Shown here: piece after piece, positions 15,584-25,480 of the stretch
How the letters are laid out: each line of letters begins with the position of its first letter
Position numbering within the stretch: position 1 is the first letter of the stretch
Source of the DNA: Verrucomicrobiota bacterium
GTDB taxonomy: Bacteria > Verrucomicrobiota > Verrucomicrobiia > Limisphaerales > J093
Reading direction: 5' to 3'
Assembly: GCA_016716505.1 (NCBI GenBank)
Contig: JADJWF010000002.1
Span: 434,001 to 498,000 of the forward strand
DNA length: 64,000 nt
Position numbers and translations under genes: made by a program
The notes under the pieces: generated by a model
What the model was told of the DNA's origin: nothing
Databases searched by the model: none
What the model saw: only the letters and a program-made list of their open reading frames with translations

Positions 15584-18500
15584 GCCGCGCGCGGCCCGCA
15601 GCCGAAAGGCAATGGAGACACGTAGGCCTGCGCGGCAACACCGCATGGCTCGACTAGCCGCGCGCGGCCCGCAGCCGAAAGGCAATGGAGACGTTCCGGG
15701 GGCACATTGAGTGTGACAACAGTCACACGGGGCCGCGCGCGGCCCGCAGCCGAAAGGCAATGGAGACCTATTATGCTCGCGCGAACACGCGCGAGCAGTT
15801 CGACTCGCCGCGCGCGGCCCGCAGCCGAAAGGCAATGGAGACGGCAGAATTGCCCCGGGGGTTTGCCCGGCGGTTTGGCCGCGCGCGGCCCGCAGCCGAA
15901 AGGCAATGGAGACGCGCAGTGGCGTAGTCGTCCACTGGATAATAGGTAGCGCCGCGCGCGGCCCGCAGCCGAAAGGCAATGGAGACAGTGCGCTCGCACT
16001 TCTCCCTCACGGTCCGCGCGCCGGCCGCGCGCGGCCCGCAGCCGAAAGGCAATGGAGACAAGTCCGGGGCGTAAAAGAACTGACCCGGGGGCTTCCCGCC
16101 GCGCGCGGCCCGCAGCCGAAAGGCAATGGAGACCTGAGCGTGCGCCTGAAAAGGCGCAGGCGAATCGGCGGCCGCGCGCGGCCCGCAGCCGAAAGGCAAT
16201 GGAGACCCGCGGCGAAGGCTCGCGCATCAACACCGAGTGACTCGCCGCGCGCGGCCCGCAGCCGAAAGGCAATGGAGACATGATGCTCGCTCTGACGCGA
16301 GCGAGCAGCTCGACGCGAGCCGCGCGCGGCCCGCAGCCGAAAGGCAATGGAGACCCAAGTGGGCCAGGCCACGGTGACGGGTTTTTCATCTGCCGCGCGC
16401 GGCCCGCAGCCGAAAGGCAATGGAGACGACGCCGACCACCCCCTTGGTCCCCACCGCGACAAGCGCCGCGCGCGGCCCGCAGCCGAAAGGCAATGGAGAC
16501 AAGAGAGCGGAATCAGTGTCCTGCGGTTACGCGCAAAAGCCGCGCGCGGCCCGCAGCCGAAAGGCAATGGAGACATGGCGGGAAAGGCAACGTACTTTCT
16601 GAGGAACTTCTCAGGCCGCGCGCGGCCCGCAGCCGAAAGGCAATGGAGACCCCGCGGACCCATAGACCATGCTCGATGGAGAGCACGCGGCCGCGCGCGG
16701 CCCGCAGCCGAAAGGCAATGGAGACCTTTGGTACTCATTTTGTTTTGATGTTTGTTATCCGGGCCGCGCGCGGCCCGCAGCCGAAAGGCAATGGAGACTG
16801 GGCATCCAGCCAACGTGCTCCGCGCATGTACACGCCGCGCGCGGCCCGCAGCCGAAAGGCAATGGAGACGAGGCGTACGCGCCAACGTCCCTGAATGGGA
16901 CGCCTGGCCGCGCGCGGCCCGCAGCCGAAAGGCAATGGAGACGAGGCGTACGCGCCAACGTCCCTGAATGGGACGCCTGGCCGCGCGCGGCCCGCAGCCG
17001 AAAGGCAATGGAGACGAATGCCTGTGCGGTGGTGTAATCGTCAATGGGGTAATAGGCCGCGCGCGGCCCGCAGCCGAAAGGCAATGGAGACCACGGAGCG
17101 GGCGTGCTGGACTTCACGCACTAGCTGCCAGGCCGCGCGCGGCCCGCAGCCGAAAGGCAATGGAGACCCGGTGTCCCACACATAGGTTTGGGACCCGAGC
17201 CTGACGGCCGCGCGCGGCCCGCAGCCGAAAGGCAATGGAGACGCGGCATCGAACATGGCGGCCCACTTCTGCAATACGTGGCCGCGCGCGGCCCGCAGCC
17301 GAAAGGCAATGGAGACACTGTCCTTTCATGGGCCTCTGTAATCCGACGATAGGCCAGGCCGCGCGCGGCCCGCAGCCGAAAGGCAATGGAGACGTGTTGC
17401 AGTCCACTCGCTTTTCCGGCCGCGTGTTTTTGGCCGCGCGCGGCCCGCAGCCGAAAGGCAATGGAGACAACCAGACACTCTACCGTGAACGGAGCAATCT
17501 TCTTGGGCCGCGCGCGGCCCGCAGCCGAAAGGCAATGGAGACAGAAGAATTGCCCCGGCGGTTTGCCGGGCTTCATCGCGGCCGCGCGCGGCCCGCAGCC
17601 GAAAGGCAATGGAGACTGTCTCGCCGGGATATAACTCAAACGTCCATTGCGGGGGGCCGCGCGCGGCCCGCAGCCGAAAGGCAATGGAGACGCGAGCAGT
17701 TCAACTCGGTTGCGAACTGGTTTAGTATGGCCGCGCGCGGCCCGCAGCCGAAAGGCAATGGAGACGCGAGCAGTTCAACTCGGTTGCGAACTGGTTTAGT
17801 ATGGCCGCGCGCGGCCCGCAGCCGAAAGGCAATGGAGACGGCGCGAGCATACTGGATGGCTATATGGGGAGAGAAGGCCGCGCGCGGCCCGCAGCCGAAA
17901 GGCAATGGAGACGACACCCTTCGAACCCACCGCAACGAGCGCGGTGTTGGCCGCGCGCGGCCCGCAGCCGAAAGGCAATGGAGACACGGAGGCGCTCTAG
18001 TTCAGTTTGTTCCATATTACTCCGGCCGCGCGCGGCCCGCAGCCGAAAGGCAATGGAGACCGTTCCCCCCATTCGACCGTTAGCCATCCGAGCCTTTGGC
18101 CGCGCGCGGCCCGCAGCCGAAAGGCAATGGAGACCCTCAAAGGCCTCACCCCTCTTGGAGCAGAACGCTCCGAGGCCGCGCGCGGCCCGCAGCCGAAAGG
18201 CAATGGAGACACAGGCGTACCGCTTCAGGGTACGCCCGGGCCTCGATGGCCGCGCGCGGCCCGCAGCCGAAAGGCAATGGAGACTCTTGCGCGAGGCCGA
18301 AGGAAAACAGCGCCCCAACGGCCGCGCGCGGCCCGCAGCCGAAAGGCAATGGAGACTAGAAGAATTGACCGGGGGGCTTCCCCGGCTTCATCGCGGCCGC
18401 GCGCGGCCCGCAGCCGAAAGGCAATGGAGACTTGAGGTATTGGACCAGAGCTTTGTGGCGCGTGACCACTGGCCGCGCGCGGCCCGCAGCCGAAAGGCAA

Positions 18501-19402
18501 TGGAGACTTGAGGTATTGGACCAGAGCTTTGTGGCGCGTGACCACTGGCCGCGCGCGGCCCGCAGCCGAAAGGCAATGGAGACCTGCGGCTTGAACGCGG
18601 GAAGACCCCAAGCCTTCAAGAGGCCGCGCGCGGCCCGCAGCCGAAAGGCAATGGAGACATCCGCGCCCGACAGTTGATATAGCGGCCACCATCCAAGGCC
18701 GCGCGCGGCCCGCAGCCGAAAGGCAATGGAGACCATTGGTTGGCAAGCTTGATGTCGCCGCGCGCGCGCCATGGCCGCGCGCGGCCCGCAGCCGAAAGGC
18801 AATGGAGACCACGCCGAGTTAATTTTAATTTGCGGTCCAAACAGCCGGGCCGCGCGCGGCCCGCAGCCGAAAGGCAATGGAGACCCGCCCCGTGGTGTCG
18901 GGACGAACATCAGCTTTCCACGGCCGCGCGCGGCCCGCAGCCGAAAGGCAATGGAGACCAGGTCCGGACAGTAGAAGAACTGTCCGGGTGGACGACGGCC
19001 GCGCGCGGCCCGCAGCCGAAAGGCAATGGAGACAGCCACGGCAGCGAGTCACCCCTGCGGATGACCGCGCCGTGGCCGCGCGCGGCCCGCAGCCGAAAGG
19101 CAATGGAGACAAAGCCTCGCCACGGCGCGAACAATAGGCTCCGATGTCCCGGCCGCGCGCGGCCCGCAGCCGAAAGGCAATGGAGACGAAGCTGTTGGAG
19201 CAGCAGATTCGTCTTCCGCCGAATCTGGCCGCGCGCGGCCCGCAGCCGAAAGGCAATGGAGACTTGGAACCGATGGTGATGTACTCGAACCGATTTGCCG
19301 GCCGCGCGCGGCCCGCAGCCGAAAGGCAATGGAGACGATAGGTCCCGAAATAGACCTTCCCACCCTTCATCAGGGCCGCGCGCGGCCCGCAGCCGAAAGG
19401 CA
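15584..19402 (+). CRISPR. type III-B CRISPR array, 52 repeats and 51 spacers
   Basis: By eye I count 52 repeats of 36 bp starting at 15584, 15657, 15732 and so on to 19375. The repeat opens with the 12-base palindrome GCCGCGCGCGGC, has a short GCC-GAAA-GGC hairpin in the middle and ends AATGGAGAC, so the crRNA 5' tag would be AUGGAGAC. Internal repeats look identical; the last (19375-19402) keeps only its first 28 bases, which marks the leader-distal end. Spacers are 35-41 bp. Three neighbouring pairs are exact duplicates (16870/16943, 17692/17766, 18432/18508), leaving 48 distinct spacers. Several spacers are related to each other in antisense translation (see findings). The stop-free repeat produces many spurious open frames on both strands. 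Confidence 0.99.
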
Positions 19403-19756
19403 AGCCCACACGTCAGGAGGGGCGGGCAGTCTTGTGTTCTTGTCTCACGTCGGCCGTCACGGAGCCGACGCGCTGAAGCCGGTGGCGAGAGTCGCAGGCA
19501 GTCGGGTGGGCGGCGCCAACCGGCCCCGCCCGGAGGGGATGGGGTATTGCCCCACCTTGGCTGGTGGTGTGCCGTCGGACGGATTGCGCTGGCGACGATT
19601 ATCGGTTCGCGTTTCCGCCGGTTGGCGGCCCGGTCGGCAATCGGGGTCAACCCTGGCGGGATCATCCGACGGCCGGGGGCGCTCGAGGCACGCCCGCCGG
19701 GCCGATCGCGCATTTCGCTTTGCCTGGCGGGCGCCTTCGTCCTTAACTCGCCGCCG
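19403..19756. other. gene-free region after the array
   Basis: These 354 bp between the truncated last repeat and argG hold no gene or further repeat that I can recognise. The bases just after the eroded repeat (AGCCCACACGTCAGGAGG) show no sequence resembling the leader. No clear argG promoter stands out. Confidence 0.5.
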
Positions 19757-21037
<1,281 letters not shown>

Positions 21038-21108
21038 AGCTGAAGACGTGGTGGAAAAGCCGGGTCCGGGACCATCCGCGTTGCCGGCACCGGCGACCCC
21101 GGGACCGC

Positions 21109-21394
21109 TCAGGTCAGCACGAACTCCACCGGACACGGTGTCCCGCGCTGGGCGCGCAGGCGCTGCACCACCTCGGGCATCTCAGCCAGGTAGCGCTCGC
21201 ACAACGCGAGTGGCGCTTCCACCGAGACGCGGGCGGTGGAGTCATCGGCCGCCGACCAATCGGACAGGTCCAATTCCTCAGGCGGCGTCGGTTCGCTGGA
21301 GTCGCAGGAGTTTTTCAGGCAATTCGGGCGGGCCGTACTGGAGGAAAACTTTGCGCCATTGAGGTCCGGCGAAAACGGGGGTGAGGGGAGAGGT
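21109..21394 (-). pseudogene. degraded small gene downstream of the ECF sigma factor
   Basis: On the minus strand two protein-like fragments in different frames abut. The first reads FAGPQWRKVFLQYGPPELPE and ends at a TGA after LRLQRTDAA; the second continues about there with EELDLSDWSAADDSTARVSV and ends CPVEFVLT at a stop at 21109-21111. Joined, they look like the end of one protein with a frameshift. I do not recognise the family. It could also be two chance open frames. Confidence 0.3.
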
Positions 21395-21952
21395 TCATCG
21401 TTCGCCGGTGATTTCGCGTCTCAGCCATGCCCGCGCATAGGTCCACAGGCGTTCGGCGGAGCGCAACGAAAGCCCCAGGGCCGACGCCGCCTCTTCCATC
21501 GTCATGCCCACGAAGTAACGCAGCTTGACGAGGTTGGCGGCCACCGGGTCCTCGGCGGCGAGGCGGTCGAGGGCTTCGTCCACGGCCAGCATTTCGTCGG
21601 AGGGGGCGGCCAGGATGAGGTGGCCTTCGTCCAGTTCCTCGGGTCGGGTGCCGCCACCGCGTTTGAGGGCGCGTTTGCGGCGGGCGGATTCGACCAGGAT
21701 GCGCCGCATGGCCTCCGCCGCCACGGCGAAGAAGTGGGCGCGGCTGGAGAACCGTTCGTTGCCGTCACCGATCAGCCGGAGCCACGCCTCGTGGACCAGC
21801 GCGGTGGCCTGGAGAGTGTGCCCGGCTGATTCCTGGGCCATCTTGTGAGCAGCGAGGCGGCGCAGTTCGTCGTACACCAGCGGCAGCAGTTCCTCGGCCG
21901 CGCCGGATTCGCCCCGCTGCATCGCTTCCAACATGCGGGTGACATCGGACAT
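21395..21952 (-). CDS. ECF-type RNA polymerase sigma factor (TIGR02999 family)
   Basis: A 185-residue sigma-70-family protein of the type common in Planctomycetota and Verrucomicrobiota. Region 2 is ELLPLVYDELRRLAAHKMAQ with the QATALVHEAWLRLI signature and HFFAVAAEAMRRILVESARR; region 4 is KLRYFVGMTMEEAASALGLS with SAERLWTYARAWLRREI at the end. The start MSDVTRMLEAMQRGE matches the family's usual N-terminus; an ATG four codons upstream is also possible. Its usual protein-kinase neighbour is absent. It is divergent from the membrane protein/signal peptidase run that starts 208 bp away. Confidence 0.9.
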   Translation of the reverse strand: MSDVTRMLEAMQRGESGAAEELLPLVYDELRRLAAHKMAQESAGHTLQATALVHEAWLRLIGDGNERFSSRAHFFAVAAEAMRRILVESARRKRALKRGGGTRPEELDEGHLILAAPSDEMLAVDEALDRLAAEDPVAANLVKLRYFVGMTMEEAASALGLSLRSAERLWTYARAWLRREITGER

Positions 21953-22159
21953 CCTTCGCAACATGCCCCGCTTCACAAAGACCGTCCAGCAGCGAGCGGG
22001 GAAGGCGCGGGGCGTGGTCCTGGCCAAGGCGATGGTCGAGCCGGCGACACCCGGACGGGTGCTGCCCCCGGCGGGTGTGGCGTGCGAACCAAGCGCCTCA
22101 CTCATGCGCCGCAAAGAAAAGCTGGCGGGATCCGCCGGCAGACTGCGCTTGTAGAAGCG

Positions 22160-22843
22160 ATGCGGGATCCGAATGCACAAACCAAGTCTGGAATCGCCCA
22201 AGGTTCGGCCCTGCGGCGAGTCGTGCTTGGGGTCTTGCTGGCGGCGTTTGCCGCTGGTGCGGGCTATGTCGCGGGCAGTCTGCGTGAGCCGGTGTTGTCA
22301 CGTCTGCCGGTGGCGGCGAGTGTCACGCCCGAATATCGGTCCGCTTCAGACTCGTTCTCCGAGATCGCGCAGGCGCGAGCGGTGCTTGAGGCAGCCGTGA
22401 ATCGTCACGTGGAGGCGGCCCGCTTTTTAATCGCGCGCGAGACTTTGCCCGGCTGGCGCGACTCCGCCGAGTGGCCGGCTCGCGCCGACCGGCCGGTTCA
22501 GGCGGCCATTCAGTTGTTGGAGGCTGCCATCACCGACCTGGAGGGCTTTGTTCCCGAAGCCGAACTTGTACCGACGCTCCTGAGCGCGCTCAAACGCGAG
22601 CGCCTGTACGACCGCTGGATCAACGTGTATCTGGACGTCGCGTACCGCCACCCCACGCATCGGATCGTGAGAGACTGGGCGGAGGAGGCGTTGCGGTTGG
22701 CACAAATCGTTGGCCGGCAGGTGGAAGTCCAAGCCGCCCTAAGGTACTTGGCAGACATTCCCGCCGGGTTCGCCGCTGAGCGACCCACCGGCAGCCACCT
22801 CGCAGCGGCGGGCCGTGAATGGACCAATGCTTCAACCCAATGA
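22160..22843 (+). CDS. single-pass membrane protein of unknown function
   Basis: A 227-residue protein with a short basic N-terminus, one membrane segment (VVLGVLLAAFAAGAGYVAGSL, about 21-41) and a helical, charged outer domain (EIAQARAVLEAAVNRHVEAA, IQLLEAAITDLEGFVPEAEL). I recognise no family. Its stop overlaps the signal peptidase ATG (ATGA at 22840-22843), so the two are translationally coupled. The start is uncertain because no strong ribosome-binding site precedes any of the candidate ATGs. Divergence from an ECF sigma gene raises, but does not show, an envelope-stress role. Confidence 0.6.
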   Translation: MRDPNAQTKSGIAQGSALRRVVLGVLLAAFAAGAGYVAGSLREPVLSRLPVAASVTPEYRSASDSFSEIAQARAVLEAAVNRHVEAARFLIARETLPGWRDSAEWPARADRPVQAAIQLLEAAITDLEGFVPEAELVPTLLSALKRERLYDRWINVYLDVAYRHPTHRIVRDWAEEALRLAQIVGRQVEVQAALRYLADIPAGFAAERPTGSHLAAAGREWTNASTQ

Positions 22844-23418
22844 ACGCAACGCTTTCGCGACCCCGTTTTGAAGCGGTCCGATCGGTGGCCCCCATCACCG
22901 CCACCCGTGTGCCGCGCCTTGAGATGCGCGGGGGCGGATGGTTGCTCCTGGCGACGTTGATCCTTGCGCTGGCCGGGGCGCGGACCCGGTTCGACCTGTG
23001 CCTGGTGAAAGGCGACAGCATGCAACCCAATCTCCAGCCGGGGGACCTGCTGCTCGTGGACAAGCTGGCTTACCGTGCCGCTGAACCGCGGCGGGGCGAC
23101 CTGTTGGTGGCGCGCGCCGGCCGTGACCTGCTGGTCAAGCGCGTGGTCGGTCTGCCCGGCGAGGAATTGGAACTGCGCCTGGGCGAACTGTTTGTGGACC
23201 GACTGGCCTACGCCGAGTTTTATCCGTTGGAGCCGGGCCGGCTGACCTTGCGCCCGGGCCGGCTGCTGGCGGACCGCTACGGGCTGCTCGGCGACAACCG
23301 CGACCTCCCGACGTCCGTTCACGCGGTCGTTTCAAGGAAACAAATCGTGGGGAAAGTGGTCCACGTCTGGCGACTCTGGCCGCGGTGGCCAACTCGGGAT
23401 GGAGACTCAACTGCTTGA
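22840..23418 (+). CDS. lepB: signal peptidase I (S26A family)
   Basis: Cleaves signal peptides of exported proteins at the outer face of the inner membrane. The 192-residue protein has one N-terminal membrane segment (GWLLLATLILALAGA), then the catalytic serine box KGDSMQPNLQPGD (S60), the lysine box LVKRVVGLPGEEL (K100) and the terminal YGLLGDNRDLPTSVHA motif, so the Ser/Lys dyad is complete. It is shorter than the main LepB of most bacteria and sits between two secreted or membrane proteins, so it may be a dedicated paralogue. The downstream CotH frame overlaps its last 20 bp. Confidence 0.9.
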   Translation: MNATLSRPRFEAVRSVAPITATRVPRLEMRGGGWLLLATLILALAGARTRFDLCLVKGDSMQPNLQPGDLLLVDKLAYRAAEPRRGDLLVARAGRDLLVKRVVGLPGEELELRLGELFVDRLAYAEFYPLEPGRLTLRPGRLLADRYGLLGDNRDLPTSVHAVVSRKQIVGKVVHVWRLWPRWPTRDGDSTA

Positions 23419-25438
23419 ACGGATGACCGAACGTATGAATGGCATTTCCCCGAACACTGATTCCGGCTGGCGCACGGCGTTGCGACTGGGCGCCGGTACG
23501 ATCTTGCTGGCAGCGTTGTTGGTCGGAGCCGCCGCTTTGCAACAGGGCAGCCGGGCAGCCGCCGCCGGTGCGCCCCTGGACTCCGATCAACTCTACCGCC
23601 TGACCAACGTCTGGACCCTCCATCTGAAATTCACGCCCGACCAGTGGGAGGCGATGGAACCCAAAGGAGGCGGCGGGCCGGGGGGCCGGTTCGGCGGACC
23701 CGGCAACCGCCACCAAGATCGTGCGCTGTCTCCGGTGCTGATGAGCCAGGCCGATCGCGATCGGGACGGAAGAATCACCGCGGAGGAATTCGTTCAGTTG
23801 GCCCGGGACTGGTTTGCCGCATGGGGCGGAAGCCGAACCGGGCGGCTGGACGAGGTCCAGATTCGTGCCGGGTTGGAAGCGATTCGTAACCCGGCCGGGA
23901 GCGGCGTGTCCGGTATGCTTCTGGGCGCGGAGGGAAAGCGCAACGGCATCGCCAGCGCGTTCGGGATCGAATTCGACTACGTGCGCGCGGACCTGGAATT
24001 TGAGGGTCTCCTCGTGAAGGACGTGGGCGTGCGGTACAAGGGCAACGGGACCTTCCTCGAATCGCGCAATTCGCTCAAACGCCCGCTGAAGATCGAGACC
24101 GACAAATTTGTCCGCGGTCAGAGCCTGGCCGGGGTCAAGGAACTCAACCTGCAGAACAACGTCACCGATGCCAGTCTGATGAAGGAGGTGCTGGCGTACC
24201 GGCTCTATCGGGACGCGGGCGTGCCCGCGCCGCGCACGGCGTATGCCCGGGTGTTCGTGACCGTGCCGGGCCTCCATGAACGCCGGTTCCTCGGCCTGTA
24301 TTCGCTCAGCGAGGCGGTGGACAAGACGTTTGCGGAGCGCCATTTCGGAACCCGGCACGGCGCCCTCTTCAAACCGGTAACCCCTTCCCTCTTCACGGAC
24401 CTTGGCGCGGATTGGGCCGCTTACAACCAGATCTATGATCCGAAAGGCAGCGTGCACGAGGAGCACAAGGCCGCCGTGATGGAACTGTCCCGCCTGGTGA
24501 CGCACGCGGACGACGCCGCGTTTGCCGCGCGCATCGGGCAGTTCATTGACCTGCCCGAGTTCGCGCGGTTCATGGCGGTGATGGTGTATCTGTCGGATCT
24601 GGATGGGATTCTGGGCCCGGGCCAGAACCTCTACCTGCATCGCCATCCGAAGAGCGGACTTTTCACGTTCATTCCCTGGGATCAAGACCGGTCGTGGGGG
24701 CAATTCAACCGGGCCAGCCAGGACCAGCGCGACCAGTTGAGCATCCATCGGCCGTGGCAGGGCGAGAACCATTTCCTGGAGCGGATGTTCAAGGTGGAGG
24801 CGTTCAAAACGCTCTGCCTCGCCCGGCTCGAGGAGTTCGCTGCGAGCATCTTCGACCCCGAGCGCATCGCCCGGCAGGTGGATGAAATCGCGGCGGCCAT
24901 TCGGCCGGCGGTGCAGGAGGAGTCTGACTCCTTGCTGGCCCGCTTCGATCAACTCGTTGCCGGCAAGCTGACCGGAGCAACGGGACCCTTTGGCGGCGAT
25001 CGGACCAAGCCGATCAAGCCGTTCGCGCAAGTCCGCACCCAATCGGTGCGGGATCAATTGGCCGGGAGGTCGGCCGGCCTGACGCTGGGCGGCGGTTTTC
25101 CCGGTGGTTTCGGGGGCGCCGAGGGCCTCGGCCGGTTCAGCCGGGCACTGATGCAGGCGCTTGACCAGAACCGGGACGGCACGGTCTCAGCGGAGGAATT
25201 CACCGGCGGATTCGCCGCGTTCTTCCAAGCTTGGGATCGGGATCGCGCCGGCCAACTTGCCTGGATCCACGTGCGGTCGGGCGTGGAGCAGGACCTTGTT
25301 CCGCTCGCCCAGGCGTCGCCGGGGTTTGGTGGCGGCCCGCGGCGGGATCGGGGATTCGCTCCCAACCGCCCCGGCCCCGATCCCCGACCTGACGCACCAA
25401 CTCCCGGGGCACCACCTCCGGCCGAACCGCGACGCTGA
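23399..25438 (+). CDS. secreted CotH-kinase family protein with EF-hands
   Basis: A 679-residue exported protein. After a signal-anchor (TALRLGAGTILLAALLVGAAA) comes a region with an EF-hand-like loop (DRDRDGRITAEEF, about 120-132), then the CotH core: VRYKGNGTFLESRNSLKRPLK, KELNLQNNVTDASLMKEVLA, YSLSEAVDKTF and FTFIPWDQDRSWG. A second EF-hand loop (DQNRDGTVSAEEF, about 587-599) lies in the C-terminal part, and the tail is Pro-rich. CotH proteins are atypical kinases that phosphorylate secreted proteins in some systems. The ATG at 23399 overlaps lepB; the ATG at 23423 would avoid most of this and is equally plausible. Confidence 0.88.
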   Translation: METQLLERMTERMNGISPNTDSGWRTALRLGAGTILLAALLVGAAALQQGSRAAAAGAPLDSDQLYRLTNVWTLHLKFTPDQWEAMEPKGGGGPGGRFGGPGNRHQDRALSPVLMSQADRDRDGRITAEEFVQLARDWFAAWGGSRTGRLDEVQIRAGLEAIRNPAGSGVSGMLLGAEGKRNGIASAFGIEFDYVRADLEFEGLLVKDVGVRYKGNGTFLESRNSLKRPLKIETDKFVRGQSLAGVKELNLQNNVTDASLMKEVLAYRLYRDAGVPAPRTAYARVFVTVPGLHERRFLGLYSLSEAVDKTFAERHFGTRHGALFKPVTPSLFTDLGADWAAYNQIYDPKGSVHEEHKAAVMELSRLVTHADDAAFAARIGQFIDLPEFARFMAVMVYLSDLDGILGPGQNLYLHRHPKSGLFTFIPWDQDRSWGQFNRASQDQRDQLSIHRPWQGENHFLERMFKVEAFKTLCLARLEEFAASIFDPERIARQVDEIAAAIRPAVQEESDSLLARFDQLVAGKLTGATGPFGGDRTKPIKPFAQVRTQSVRDQLAGRSAGLTLGGGFPGGFGGAEGLGRFSRALMQALDQNRDGTVSAEEFTGGFAAFFQAWDRDRAGQLAWIHVRSGVEQDLVPLAQASPGFGGGPRRDRGFAPNRPGPDPRPDAPTPGAPPPAEPRR

Positions 25439-25480
25439 TGCATCTTCCCGAAGGAGCAAAACCACATCCATCAACCCAAT

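Noticed and set aside
15349..19409. Many open frames of 60-350 codons on both strands, with peptides such as SPLPFGCGPRAA repeated
   Set aside because: They are translations of the stop-free 36-bp CRISPR repeat plus spacers and change with the array, not genes.
19295..19756. Upstream extension of the argG frame
   Set aside because: It crosses the last CRISPR repeats; the argG family N-terminus starts exactly at the ATG at 19757.
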